A DNA stretch of 58,179 nucleotides from Sphingomonas changbaiensis NBRC 104936. GTDB taxonomy: Bacteria > Pseudomonadota > Alphaproteobacteria > Sphingomonadales > Sphingomonadaceae. This document shows positions 1-8,531 of this stretch, piece after piece (within the stretch, counting starts at the first letter, position 1; each line of letters opens with the position of its first letter). The stretch lies in NCBI RefSeq assembly GCF_000974765.1, contig NZ_BBWU01000045.1, positions 87,501 to 145,679 of the forward strand, in the 5' to 3' direction. The notes beneath the pieces were generated by a model that made no database searches, was not told where the DNA came from, and saw only the letters and a program-made list of their open reading frames with translations. The translations under genes and the position numbers were made by a program.

Positions 1-2105
1 GGCAGACCCGTTGCACCGGGGGCGACCGTGCGCACGGCTGCGGTGAAGCGCGCCAGCACGCGATTGTCGTTGGTGTCGCCGCGCGGGAAGACCTCGACCA
101 GGGCGCGGCCGTCGGGCGCGAGCCAGTCGCGCGCGATTTCGGGCGGCAGCGTCTCGGCGGAGACCGGAACGGCCTGCAACGACGCACGGATCTGATCCAG
201 CATCGTCGTCAGCGGCGCGACGAGCACCGCCGCGGCGCGCGCCCGCGCCGAAGGACTCGCGCGGGCGAGCCGGTCGAGCGTGTCGGCAAGATGCCGCGCC
301 GCCCGTGCGGGCCCATCCGTCCGTGCGCCGGCAACCTCTCGCAGCTGTGCCGACAGCGCGGTCAGTGCCGCGACCGTTTCCGCATCGCTGGGCGGCGGGA
401 CCATGTCGAACGGGTTCACCACCGGATCGAGCAGCAAGGCCGCGTCCTGGATCAGGGCCAGCTTTGCCGGCTGGGCACTCGGAACGAAGCTGTCGATCGA
501 AATGGCGTCCGCCACTTCCGGCAGCTGCGACAGTCGGTCCGCGACCGTCCGCGCAGCCGTCCGATTTGGCGCAAGGACATTGATCGTGTTGGGCGTCCGC
601 AGCGGATCCCGCATCAGATCGCCCAGCGCCCGCATCGCCGGACCGTCCGGGTTGCGCAGGTGAAGCGGATTGAAATCGAAGCGGACGAGCGGCAGCAGCG
701 CGATGCTGACCGCCATTGCCGCGCCGAATGCCCAGAGCACCGCGCGACGGTTCCGGGCCAGCCAGTGGTCGACCGGCGCAGCGCCGGCGAAGCCGACCTC
801 CTGCCGCGGCGCTGCGGGCGGAAGCAGCACCAGCATCGCCGGAAGCATTGTCACGCTGAGCAGCAGCGCCACGATCATTCCCATGCCCGCAATGACGCCG
901 AGCTCGGCGATCCCGATATAGTCGGTCGGCAGAAAGGCCGCGAACCCGAGAAACACCGCGCCGGCCGCGAGCAGAAGCGGCGCGCCCAATGCTGCGGCCG
1001 CGCTTTCGAGCGCGTCGCCCGGCGCCGCTCCGGCGCGCCGCTCGGCATTGAAGCGGACGCTGATCTGGATCCCGAAATCGACGCCCAAACCCACGAACAA
1101 GGGAATGAACGCGACCGAGATCAGGTTGAGCGTGCCCACCGCGAGCAGGCCGAGCGCGGTCGTGATCGCCAGACCCGCCAGCGTGGTGGCGACAATCGCG
1201 GCCACGATCCTGCCCGACCTTGTCGCCAGCCAGAGGGTGGCGAGCAGCGCGATCGCCATCACGGCGCCGACCAGCCCGATATTCTCTTCGAGCGACGCGA
1301 ATTCCTCGTCGGAGAGCGGCACTTCCCCGGTGACTTGAACCCGCACCCCGTGGGCGGCGTCCAGATGCAGCGCGGAGGCTGCGCTGCGGATGGCGGCGAC
1401 CGCATTCTCGCCCGGCTGAAGCGAGCCGTAGTCGAGCCGCGGCTGAACCAGGATTAGTCGCCGCAGCGGCGCGTGCGTTCCGCCCTCGCGGGCTGCGAGC
1501 AGCTGCTGCCAAGAAAAGAAGGCCGGCTTGCCCGAAAGAGACGCGGTGAGTGCATCGTCAAGGCGCGCCAAGGGCTGCGCGATCTGCGCCAGCGAGGCCG
1601 ACCCGTCCGCAACGCCGGTCAGCGCCGTCGACAACGCCGTCGCGATGCCGCGCAGCGACGGGTCGCGCGCCATTGCGCCGAGCAGCGGCTGCGCGTCGAT
1701 CAGCGCCTGCGTCGTCTGCTGCACATCGGCAACCGATCCGAACAACAGGCCCTGCTGCGCGAAGAAGGGGCCGCCATCGGGTCGGCGCACCGCCTCGAAA
1801 TCGCGCCGGTCGAGGGACAGCCGCTCCGACAGGCGCGCGGCGCCGGCTTCCGCCAGCTCGGGCGTCTGGCCGTCGACGATCACGACAATCGCATCGGTGA
1901 GTTGCGGGAAGGCGCGCTCGACCGCGGCTTCGTTGCGGCGCCATTCGATGTCGGGCGAAATCAGGGCGCCCGTGTCCGTCGTCATCGCAAAGCCGCGGGC
2001 CGTGTAGAGCACGGCAAGCGCCGCCAGCAGCAGGCATATCGTCAGCGTCGCGACCGGTCGTCTCGCTCCCAAGGCAACGAGCGTGCGGACCGGCCGCGCA
2101 ATCAT
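1..2105 (-). CDS. hpnN: HpnN, hopanoid RND/MMPL-family transporter (3' part cut off by window edge)
   Basis: The reading frame runs leftwards from ATG at 2105 and is still open at base 1, so about 700 N-terminal residues are visible; the family is usually near 870-900. Directly after one N-terminal membrane helix comes a segment containing MTTDTGALISPD and then AFPQLTDAIVVIVDG, which I recognise as HpnN-like. Near 1080-1200 the frame encodes FIPLFVGLGVDFGIQISVRF, the GxDF/Y-type helix of MMPL/RND permeases. HpnN is known to move hopanoids from inner to outer membrane. It diverges from hpnI across a 208-base gap. No clear Shine-Dalgarno precedes the ATG, and I found no earlier in-frame start nearby. 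Confidence 0.9.
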   Translation of the reverse strand, partial: MIARPVRTLVALGARRPVATLTICLLLAALAVLYTARGFAMTTDTGALISPDIEWRRNEAAVERAFPQLTDAIVVIVDGQTPELAEAGAARLSERLSLDRRDFEAVRRPDGGPFFAQQGLLFGSVADVQQTTQALIDAQPLLGAMARDPSLRGIATALSTALTGVADGSASLAQIAQPLARLDDALTASLSGKPAFFSWQQLLAAREGGTHAPLRRLILVQPRLDYGSLQPGENAVAAIRSAASALHLDAAHGVRVQVTGEVPLSDEEFASLEENIGLVGAVMAIALLATLWLATRSGRIVAAIVATTLAGLAITTALGLLAVGTLNLISVAFIPLFVGLGVDFGIQISVRFNAERRAGAAPGDALESAAAALGAPLLLAAGAVFLGFAAFLPTDYIGIAELGVIAGMGMIVALLLSVTMLPAMLVLLPPAAPRQEVGFAGAAPVDHWLARNRRAVLWAFGAAMAVSIALLPLVRFDFNPLHLRNPDGPAMRALGDLMRDPLRTPNTINVLAPNRTAARTVADRLSQLPEVADAISIDSFVPSAQPAKLALIQDAALLLDPVVNPFDMVPPPSDAETVAALTALSAQLREVAGARTDGPARAARHLADTLDRLARASPSARARAAAVLVAPLTTMLDQIRASLQAVPVSAETLPPEIARDWLAPDGRALVEVFPRGDTNDNRVLARFTAAVRTVAPGATGL

Positions 2106-2193
2106 GCAGCGGTCAACGCCTTTGCGCTGACAAGGCGGGGTGGCGGCGGATCGAGCAAGGTGAGGATGATCAAACGAAACCCATCAACCGAAA

Positions 2194-2219
2194 CACGCTC
2201 CGCATAACGCCTTTGTTCC
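2194..2219 (-). promoter_or_regulatory. Possible EcfG-type promoter upstream of hpnN
   Basis: On the minus strand GGAAC (2219-2215) is followed after exactly 17 bases by CGTG (2197-2194). The alphaproteobacterial EcfG consensus is GGAAC-N16/17-CGTT, so the -10 has one mismatch. It lies about 90 bases before the hpnN ATG. The same 208-base gap (2106-2313) must also hold the promoter for hpnI; I see no convincing sigma-70 promoter there, only ATGATAATC on the minus strand at 2238-2246. Confidence 0.3.
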
Positions 2220-2313
2220 GGTTGGTGAACCGCAGGCGATTATCATCTCCCGCCGCGTCTCCGCGCGCGCTAGTGATGCGGCACGCGTAGAGACGAAAGG
2301 CGGTCGCAGCCGA

Positions 2314-3486
2314 ATGCCGGGCATCTCGCACATCCTGCTCTGGGCCGCCTGGGCGATCGTGGCGGCCGCGGCCGCATACCTGATGCTGGCCGCGGCCGGC
2401 ATCGCCGCGCATCGTGCGCGGCGCGGGCCCGGCTGGGCTTCGCCGCCTGCAGTGACCGTGTTGAAGCCGCTGTGCGGGATCGAGGATGGCCTCGAAGCCG
2501 CACTCCGCAGCTTCCTGTCGCAGCAGGCCAATGCTTCCCTCCATTACGTCTTCGGGGTCGCCGATCCAGCCGACCCGGCGCTCGCTCTCGCGCGCCGCGT
2601 TGCCGCCGATTATCCGGGCTGCCGGATCGATTTCATCGTCGACCCGCGAACGCACGGCGCCAATCCGAAGGTCGGCAATCTGATCAACATGGCGGTCGTC
2701 GGTCTGGGCGAGGTGGTCGTCATGTCGGACGACGACATTATCGCCCCGCCCGGCAGCCTGCAGGCCCTGATCGACGGATTGGCGGTACCCGGCGTCGGCG
2801 CAGTCACCTCGCTGTATCGCGCCCGGCCCGGTGCCGCTGCCGGGGCGATCGGAAGACTCGGTGCCTTGTTCATCGACGGCTGGTTTCTGCCCATGGCGGT
2901 GCTGCATGCGCGGCTGGCGCCGCTGGCGGTGACCTATGGTCCGCTGACTGCGATCAGGCGCGACGTCCTGGAACGAGCCGGCGGGCTCGCCGCGCTGGCC
3001 GACAATCTCTCCGACGATGCGGAGCTGGGCCGCCTGGTTCGCGCCCAGGGCTGCACGATCGCCTTTGCGCCGATGGTGGTCGAGACGCTGGCGAACGACC
3101 GATCGCTGTCCGACCTGTTCAGCCACGAGCTGCGTTGGGCGCGCACGGTGCGCGGGCTCGATCCGATCGGCTATCTTGCCTCGGTGATCACCCATCCGGG
3201 CCCGATCCCGCTCTTGCTGGCCGTGTGCAGCCCGGGTCTCGCGTCCTTTGGCGCGCTGCTGGGATTGATCGGGCTGCGCTGGATGCTCGTCGGTCTGACG
3301 GCACGCCGCTTTGGCCGGAGTTTCGCGCCGCCGGGGCCGCTGACCTTGTGGGCGAGAGATCAGCTCTGCTTCGCCGTCTGGCTGGCCGGTTGCGTGGTGA
3401 AGCGGGTCGAATGGCGCGGGCGCCGCCTGACCGTCGGCAGCGGCGCTTTGCTCGAATCCGGGGCAAGGACCCGGCCCGTCGCATGA
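2314..3486 (+). CDS. hpnI: HpnI-family glycosyltransferase, copy 1 (GT21-like)
   Basis: A 390-residue inner-membrane glycosyltransferase with an N-terminal helix (about 7-30), a GT21/ceramide-glucosyltransferase-like catalytic domain and C-terminal hydrophobic segments. Visible motifs are VTVLKPLCG, VADP, the THGANPKVGNLIN stretch, MSDDDI (about 137-142), SDDAEL, and HELRW, which matches the (Q/R/H)xxRW acceptor motif. In Burkholderia HpnI adds N-acetylglucosamine to bacteriohopanetetrol. The last four bases (ATGA) overlap the next hpnK, implying coupling. A second, clearly divergent HpnI lies at 17380-18534, and this copy has no HpnJ beside it, so its sugar or acceptor may differ (inference). 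Confidence 0.85.
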   Translation: MPGISHILLWAAWAIVAAAAAYLMLAAAGIAAHRARRGPGWASPPAVTVLKPLCGIEDGLEAALRSFLSQQANASLHYVFGVADPADPALALARRVAADYPGCRIDFIVDPRTHGANPKVGNLINMAVVGLGEVVVMSDDDIIAPPGSLQALIDGLAVPGVGAVTSLYRARPGAAAGAIGRLGALFIDGWFLPMAVLHARLAPLAVTYGPLTAIRRDVLERAGGLAALADNLSDDAELGRLVRAQGCTIAFAPMVVETLANDRSLSDLFSHELRWARTVRGLDPIGYLASVITHPGPIPLLLAVCSPGLASFGALLGLIGLRWMLVGLTARRFGRSFAPPGPLTLWARDQLCFAVWLAGCVVKRVEWRGRRLTVGSGALLESGARTRPVA

Positions 3487-4343
3487 CGCGTCGGCTGATC
3501 GTCACTGCCGACGATTTCGGCCTCTCGATGGAGGTCAACGAAGCCGTCGAGGAAGCGCACCGCAAGGGCATCCTGACCAGCACGTCGTTGATGACCGCCG
3601 GCCCTGCGGCCGAGGACGCCATTCGGCGGGCCAAGCGGCTGCCCGATCTCGGCGTCGGCCTGCATCTCGCTCTCTATGGCGCGCCGGCCCAGGCGCCTGC
3701 CGATGCGATCCCTTATCTCGTCACTCCTGCCGGCGATCTGGACGGACGCTCGACCGCGACAGGCGTGGCGATGACGCTCTCGTCGGCGGTTCGCCGCCAG
3801 GTGCACCGCGAGGTGGAGGCCCAGTTCCGGGCCTATCGCCTGTCCGGCCTGCCGATCGGCCATCTGGACGGGCATTGGCATTGTCACCAGCATCCGTGGA
3901 TCTTGGGCATCGCGATCGAGGTGGGGAAGCCGCTGGGGCTGCGCACGATGCGCATTCCCTATGAACCTGTGCGCCCGTCCGTGCTGGCGGCGAAAGGCGA
4001 AGGGTGGGCCAGGCGGATCGCGCACGCCGCAAGCCACTGGTCGCTTGCCGCGCATATGCGGAGGCGGCTGAAGGTCAACGGCATGGCCTCGAACGACTGG
4101 TTCTTCGGCAAGAACGACGCGGGCCATGTCACGCCCGGCCTGCTCCAGCAGATGATCGCTGCCCTGCCCGAAGGGGTGAGCGAGATCGGGCTTCATCCGG
4201 CGACCGGGCCCTGGTCGGGCGATCACGCGCCTCCGCCCGATTGGCAGGCGAGCGGCGAGCTCGCCGCGCTGATCGATCCGGACACCCGTGCGGCGTGCGA
4301 GGCGAACGGCGTTCGCCTGTGCCGCTTCGACGACCTTGTCTGA
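3483..4343 (+). CDS. hpnK: HpnK-family deacetylase, copy 1 (YdjC/ChbG-like)
   Basis: A 286-residue YdjC-family carbohydrate deacetylase-like protein. It shows TADDFG near the N terminus (metal-binding Asp pair), GVGLHL, a His-rich metal motif GHLDGHWHCHQHP, and EIGLHPATG. HpnK removes the acetyl group from N-acetylglucosaminyl hopanoid to give glucosaminyl hopanoid. The start ATG sits in an ATGA overlap with hpnI. The His motif differs from the second copy (HVNAHKHFHVHP at 19952-20770) and looks closer to ChbG-type deacetylases, so the two paralogues may have different substrates. Confidence 0.85.
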   Translation: MTRRLIVTADDFGLSMEVNEAVEEAHRKGILTSTSLMTAGPAAEDAIRRAKRLPDLGVGLHLALYGAPAQAPADAIPYLVTPAGDLDGRSTATGVAMTLSSAVRRQVHREVEAQFRAYRLSGLPIGHLDGHWHCHQHPWILGIAIEVGKPLGLRTMRIPYEPVRPSVLAAKGEGWARRIAHAASHWSLAAHMRRRLKVNGMASNDWFFGKNDAGHVTPGLLQQMIAALPEGVSEIGLHPATGPWSGDHAPPPDWQASGELAALIDPDTRAACEANGVRLCRFDDLV

Positions 4344-4344
4344 C

Positions 4345-5325
4345 ATGAGCAGGAGCAGAGCCCGGCTTGCCGGAATGCTCGGCTGGGCCGCCGCTGTTGT
4401 CGCGGTCGCCGCCGGGATTGCCCTGTCGCCGGACGTCCGGGCGATCGCGGGCGGCGCTCTGCGGGAAATCACCGTCGAATCGGTGCTGGTGACGGTGCCG
4501 GTCCAACTCGCCTCCACCCTGATCTGTGCGGCAGCCTTATGGGTGCTGGGCCCGGGCGTGTCCTATTGGGGAAGCGTCGCGTCGCGCGTGCTGCGCGACG
4601 CGGGCGGCAACCTGCTGGTGATCGTGCCCGGGCTGGGGGAGTTGATCGGCGCCCGGTCGCTGGTGCTGTCGGGCGGCACAGCGCGACGCGCGCTCGTCGC
4701 CAGCGCGCTCGACGTGGTCGCGGAAACGCTGGCGCAGATACCGTTCATCTGCCTGGCCCTGATGGTCCTGCCGCGCCTCGGCTCGCATTGGGATATCGAC
4801 CGCTCGACGCTGGACTGGCTGGCGATCGGGGTCGGCGCCGGGCTGGTTTTCGCGATCGCCATTTGGGCCTTGTCCCGGAGGAGCGAGCGGGGCCTTGCCG
4901 CGCGGCTGCTGTCCGCATTGGCGGCCCAGGTCGTTGCCGCCTGGCATGAGTGGCGGCAGCGGCACGGCGCGTTGCCGGCCGCCATCCTGCTTCACCTGAT
5001 CGCCTGGGCGATGGGCGGCGTGCAGGTCTGGTTGAGCGCGCGCGCACTGGGGCTGCCGCTCTCGCTCGTGGACGCCATCATCCTCGAAAGCGCGGCCTAT
5101 GCCGTCCGCGCGATCCTGTTCATCGTGCCGGCCGGTGTCGGCGTGCAGGAAGCGGGCTTTGTGGTGGCGGGATCGGCCTTCGGGCTCTCGCCGGAGCAGT
5201 CGCTGGGGCTCTCGCTGGTGCTGCGGGCGCGCGACGTTCTGCTTGGCGTGCCTGTGCTCCTTTTGTGGCCCGTTGCCGAATGGCGCGGCCAGAAGGCGGT
5301 TGGCGGGCCGGCCGGCGGCGGCTAA
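4345..5325 (+). CDS. hpnL: HpnL, hopanoid-associated integral membrane protein
   Basis: A 326-residue polytopic membrane protein of the lysylphosphatidylglycerol synthase/flippase-like UPF0104 superfamily, which in hopanoid clusters is called HpnL. Hydrophobic segments recur along its whole length, and the conserved region FIVPAGVGVQEAGF lies near residue 260. Its biochemical role is not established; a part in moving hopanoid intermediates or products is inferred from context and fold. It starts one base after the hpnK stop and so is co-transcribed with hpnI and hpnK. Confidence 0.8.
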   Translation: MSRSRARLAGMLGWAAAVVAVAAGIALSPDVRAIAGGALREITVESVLVTVPVQLASTLICAAALWVLGPGVSYWGSVASRVLRDAGGNLLVIVPGLGELIGARSLVLSGGTARRALVASALDVVAETLAQIPFICLALMVLPRLGSHWDIDRSTLDWLAIGVGAGLVFAIAIWALSRRSERGLAARLLSALAAQVVAAWHEWRQRHGALPAAILLHLIAWAMGGVQVWLSARALGLPLSLVDAIILESAAYAVRAILFIVPAGVGVQEAGFVVAGSAFGLSPEQSLGLSLVLRARDVLLGVPVLLLWPVAEWRGQKAVGGPAGGG

Positions 5326-5364
5326 ACCGTTGAAATGGAAAGTTGCTTGGCCGAAATCGGCACG

Positions 5365-5802
5365 ATGTTACTTAAGCTCCTGCCGGTGATTCTGCTGATC
5401 GGTGCCGCGCCGGTGGGCGACCTGACGATCGACGTCGGCAATGTGCGCAACGGGAAAGGCCGGGTGCATGTCGATATCTGTCCGCAGGACCGTTTCCTTG
5501 CAGACGATTGCCCCTATTCGGGCGAAGCGCCCGCAACGCCCGGCGTGACCACGGTGACCGTCCGCGGCTTGCCTGCCGGCCGTTACGCGGCCCAGGCGTT
5601 TCACGACGAAAACGCCAATGAAAAGGTCGACCGGGCGTTGTTCGGCATTCCGAAGGAGGGCGTCGGCTTTTCCCGCAACGCGCACATCACCTTCAGCGCT
5701 CCCAAATGGCGCGACGCCGAATTCGATTTTGCCGGACACGATCAGAGGATCGGCTTCAGACTTCGTTATTTCCTTGGCGCCTCGGGCCCGCCCAAGAGCT
5801 GA
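5365..5802 (+). CDS. DUF2141 secreted protein
   Basis: About 145 residues. A hydrophobic signal peptide (MLLKLLPVILLIGAAPVG) precedes a DUF2141-type beta-rich domain with VRNGKGRVHV, GLPAGRYAAQAFHDENANEKVD and FGIPKEGVGFSRNA. I chose ATG 5365 because it sits right at the signal peptide; ATG 5335 would add ten residues, and neither has a strong ribosome-binding site. It follows hpnL by 39 bases on the same strand. Its 3' end overlaps the 3' end of mlaA on the other strand by 37 bases. Function unknown; the location suggests a periplasmic accessory in hopanoid handling (inference). Confidence 0.75.
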   Translation: MLLKLLPVILLIGAAPVGDLTIDVGNVRNGKGRVHVDICPQDRFLADDCPYSGEAPATPGVTTVTVRGLPAGRYAAQAFHDENANEKVDRALFGIPKEGVGFSRNAHITFSAPKWRDAEFDFAGHDQRIGFRLRYFLGASGPPKS

Positions 5803-6779
5803 CGCGGCGGATCGCCCGGACTTGGCGTCGGGCTGGCCGCCGGATCGGCCAGTGGATCGTCGAGTTCCGGGCCTGAGGGAGCGGAGGGCTTCGGCGGCGG
5901 TGCGGCCGCGGCCGGGTCCATCAGCGGGTCCTGCAATTCGGGAACCTTGCCGGCGGCCGGATCGCGCAGGGGATCCTGCAGCTCGTCGAGCGGACTTTCC
6001 GCCGCCGATTTGCCCTTGAGTGCCGCGATTTCCCCGGCGCGGTCCTGCAGATAGACCGAGCGCAGCGTTGCATAGGGATCGACCGAGTCCTCGAGCAGCC
6101 TCTTGAGCTCCTCGTCCGATTCGGCGCGCAGGTCGAGCCCGGCGATCACCGCGCGGGGAATCTGGAAGCGGTTCCGCCTCAGCTCGCCGCCGACCGTGAG
6201 TGGAAGCACCAGCCCATCCGCCTGGCCGCCGACCAGGTCACGGAAATCGGTCGGTCCGATCAGCGGCAGATAGAGGTACGCCCCCGGCTTCACCCCATAA
6301 AAGCCCAGGGTGTCGCCAAAGCCATTGGGCCGATGCGGGAGCTTGATGCCCGGCGTCTTGGCCAGGTCGAGCACACCGCCGAGGCCCAGCGTCGAGTTGA
6401 TCAGGAAACGGGTCGCCGTCTCGATCGCCTTGCCGGGCTTCAGCTGCAGCAGGTAATTGAGAAAGACGATCGGCTCCTGCAGGTTTGACAGGGCGTGGCG
6501 CAGCCCGGTGCGCACCGGCTTGGGCACCACGTCGCGATAGCCGAGCGCGGCGGGGCGGATGATTGCGCGATCCAGACCCTGCTGGATCTTGTACATGCGC
6601 CGGTTGAATTTCTCGTGCGGATCGCCCGGCGTGCGGGCGCGGCGAGCCGCCGGTTCGAGCGGCGGCGCCTCGGCTTCCACGGCGGATGGCATCGGTGCGG
6701 GCGGCAGCGTGACTGCCGGCTGCTGCTGCGGGGATGCGGCGAGCAGGGCTAGCGCCGGCAGCAGCGCGATGTGGATCAC
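5766..6779 (-). CDS. mlaA: MlaA/VacJ-family outer-membrane lipid transport protein
   Basis: 337 residues from a GTG start that overlaps the hpnM stop (GTGA). The central domain is typical MlaA/VacJ: FNRRMYKIQQ, PEPVRTGL-like KPVRTGLRHALSNLQEP, NSTLGLGGVLDLA and FGDTLGFYGVKPGAYLYLPL. MlaA removes lipids from the outer leaflet of the outer membrane and passes them to MlaC. Two oddities: the N-terminal signal sequence has no cysteine, so the usual lipobox is missing, and residues about 261-337 form a Pro/Asp-rich tail with three copies of a DPLxDPAA-like unit. The frame stays open for 230 codons upstream, but that region is the hpnM gene in another frame. Confidence 0.85.
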   Translation of the reverse strand: MIHIALLPALALLAASPQQQPAVTLPPAPMPSAVEAEAPPLEPAARRARTPGDPHEKFNRRMYKIQQGLDRAIIRPAALGYRDVVPKPVRTGLRHALSNLQEPIVFLNYLLQLKPGKAIETATRFLINSTLGLGGVLDLAKTPGIKLPHRPNGFGDTLGFYGVKPGAYLYLPLIGPTDFRDLVGGQADGLVLPLTVGGELRRNRFQIPRAVIAGLDLRAESDEELKRLLEDSVDPYATLRSVYLQDRAGEIAALKGKSAAESPLDELQDPLRDPAAGKVPELQDPLMDPAAAAPPPKPSAPSGPELDDPLADPAASPTPSPGDPPRQLLGGPEAPRK

Positions 6780-7369
6780 CCGCCGCTCTTGGCCGCCAGC
6801 GCGTTCAAATGGGCAGTCAACGCCTTCGCGCCGCCGGACGCCAGCACGCCGGCAAAGTCGGACCGCCGCGTCGCCAGCTGGCTGATCGAGTTCTTGTAGA
6901 AAACGTCGATGATCCGCCAGCCGTTCGTCTGCCGCAGCCGGTAGGCGATCGGGACCGGCGCGCTGCCCGAGCTGTTCAGCGTCGTTCGGACCAACCGGTC
7001 GCCGCCGCGTGCGTCGACCTGCGGCGCGATCGTGAACGTCTCGCCCGAATAGCCGTCGAAATTCTTCGCATATTGGGCGATCGTCAGCCTGCGGAAGGCA
7101 GCGACCAGCGCGGACTGTTCCGCTGCTGAGAATTTCGTCCAGGCGCTGCCGACCGTCAGCCTCGTCATCAGCGGCAGGTCGAAGCTGCGATCGATCACCG
7201 GAGCGATTCGCGCCGCGCGGCCGGCCACGCCGGCGCTCTTGCCGGCCTTCATGATCCCGAGCAGGCCGTCGTCCAACGCCTTCACGGTCGCTTGGGCGGG
7301 GTCGGAGGTCTGTGCGGAAGCCGCGGGCGCCAACAGGGCCACGGACAGGGACGCGATCAGGATACGCAT
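6776..7369 (-). CDS. hpnM: HpnM, MlaC/Ttg2D-like periplasmic lipid-binding protein
   Basis: 197 residues from ATG 7369, chosen because GGGAG lies seven bases upstream and the protein then starts with a signal peptide (MRILIASLSVALLAPAASAQ). The remainder matches the Ttg2/MlaC family: LMTRLTVGSAWTKFSAAEQSALVAAFRRL, YAKNFDGYSGE, and VAYRLR-like PIAYRLRQTNGWRIIDVF. HpnM is the hopanoid-cluster version of this shuttle. It is translationally coupled to mlaA, so a ferry and its outer-membrane partner are made together. Confidence 0.88.
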   Translation of the reverse strand: MRILIASLSVALLAPAASAQTSDPAQATVKALDDGLLGIMKAGKSAGVAGRAARIAPVIDRSFDLPLMTRLTVGSAWTKFSAAEQSALVAAFRRLTIAQYAKNFDGYSGETFTIAPQVDARGGDRLVRTTLNSSGSAPVPIAYRLRQTNGWRIIDVFYKNSISQLATRRSDFAGVLASGGAKALTAHLNALAAKSGG

Positions 7370-7503
7370 ACGAACACTCCCGTTGCTGGACGCAGGGCAT
7401 ATCGCCGTGGCGCCCAAGGGTCCACCTTGCAGGATAGGTCGCCACCCGAAGTGCCAATCCGGTTCGCATATTGGCGCTTCCGGAGCCGCCGCTGCCCCGC
7501 TAA

Positions 7504-7514
7504 ATGATAATCAT
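7504..7514. promoter_or_regulatory. Fur-box-core-like palindrome upstream of ispH
   Basis: ATGATAATCAT, identical to the central 11 bases of the classical 19-bp Fur box, lies 29 bases before the ispH start in the 174-base gap between divergent hpnM and ispH. IspH and the adjacent HpnH are both iron-sulfur enzymes, so iron control would make sense. The outer parts of the box are not conserved and alphaproteobacterial iron regulators vary, so this is tentative. Confidence 0.3.
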
Positions 7515-7543
7515 CACGGGCAAGATCGTGAGGAGGCCGACGC

Positions 7544-8524
7544 TTGACGGACATCTCTGACCCGGAAACTCCGCCGCTTCGCGTCCTGCTCGCCAACCCC
7601 CGCGGCTTCTGCGCGGGGGTCGTGCGGGCGATCGATATCGTCGAACGCGCTTTGGATCGGTACGGCTCACCCGTCTATGTCCGGCATGAGATCGTCCACA
7701 ACCGCCACGTCGTCGAGAAGCTGCGGCGCAAGGGTGCCGTGTTCGTCGACGACCTCTCGGAGATTCCGGCCGGCGCGATGACGGTGTTCAGCGCCCATGG
7801 CGTGGCGCGCTCCGTCGTCGAAGAGGCGGCGACGCGCTCGCTGCCGGTGCTCGATGCCACCTGCCCGCTCGTCACCAAGGTCCATGTGCAGGGACGGCGA
7901 TATGCGAAATCGGGGCGGACATTGGTCCTGATCGGCCATGCCGGCCATGCAGAAGTCGTCGGCACGATCGGCCAGATCGACGCGCCGATTCACCTGGTCT
8001 CGACCGTGCACGACGTCGCGGCGCTTCCGCTCGATCGCGATACGCAGATCGCATACATCACCCAGACGACGCTGAGCGTCGACGATACGCGCGGCATCAT
8101 CGCCGCTCTGAACGAGCGGTTCGATGACGTGCAGGGGCCGAATGTCTCGGAAATCTGTTACGCCACCCAGAATCGACAGACCGCCGCGCGCGATCTTGCC
8201 CGCAGCAGCGACCTGCTGATTGTCGTGGGCGCGAAGAACAGCTCGAATTCCAGCCGCTTGCGTGAGATCGGCGACGAAATGGGCGTGCCCAGCTACCTGG
8301 TGGACGATGGCGACGGCGTCGACCCTGCCTGGCTCGACGGAGTCGCGACAGTCGGCGTGACCGCCGGCGCCTCGGCGCCCGACGAGCTCGTCGACAGCGT
8401 CATTGCCGCCCTCCGTGCGCTTCGACCGGTCGAGGTGGATCAGCTGGACGGCGCCGAGGAAAATATCAGCTTCAGCCTGCCCGCAGCACTTCGCGAGCCG
8501 CGGCAGGCAGCGGCAGCCGAATAG
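7544..8524 (+). CDS. ispH: IspH, 4-hydroxy-3-methylbut-2-enyl diphosphate reductase
   Basis: 326 residues. It catalyses the last step of the MEP pathway, making IPP and DMAPP with a 4Fe-4S cluster. The three cluster cysteines are visible: C23 (GFCAGV), C107 (DATCPLV) and C205 ([10 protein letters not shown]), as are H48/H52, H85, H132 and E137-type active-site positions and [10 protein letters not shown]. The start is TTG at 7544, supported by AGGAGG seven bases upstream. It lies seven bases before hpnH, linking precursor supply directly to hopanoid synthesis; a second ispH elsewhere in the genome is possible. Confidence 0.95.
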   Translation: MTDISDPETPPLRVLLANPRGFCAGVVRAIDIVERALDRYGSPVYVRHEIVHNRHVVEKLRRKGAVFVDDLSEIPAGAMTVFSAHGVARSVVEEAATRSLPVLDATCPLVTKVHVQGRRYAKSGRTLVLIGHAGHAEVVGTIGQIDAPIHLVSTVHDVAALPLDRDTQIAYITQTTLSVDDTRGIIAALNERFDDVQGPNVSEICYATQNRQTAARDLARSSDLLIVVGAKNSSNSSRLREIGDEMGVPSYLVDDGDGVDPAWLDGVATVGVTAGASAPDELVDSVIAALRALRPVEVDQLDGAEENISFSLPAALREPRQAAAAE

Positions 8525-8531
8525 GAGAGCC

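Noticed and set aside
291-1457. Long plus-strand frame of 388 codons (and others over 1-2207) opposite hpnN
   Set aside because: Arg/Gln/His-rich sequence with no domain; it is the antisense shadow of hpnN, whose frame has clear MMPL motifs.
2472-3482. Long N-terminal extension of the first HpnK frame
   Set aside because: It covers hpnI out of frame; the ATGA junction at 3483 gives the standard HpnK N terminus ending in TADDFG.
6780-7469. N-terminal extension of the MlaA frame by 230 codons
   Set aside because: This stretch is hpnM in another register; GTG 6779 in the GTGA overlap gives a signal sequence and the normal domain.
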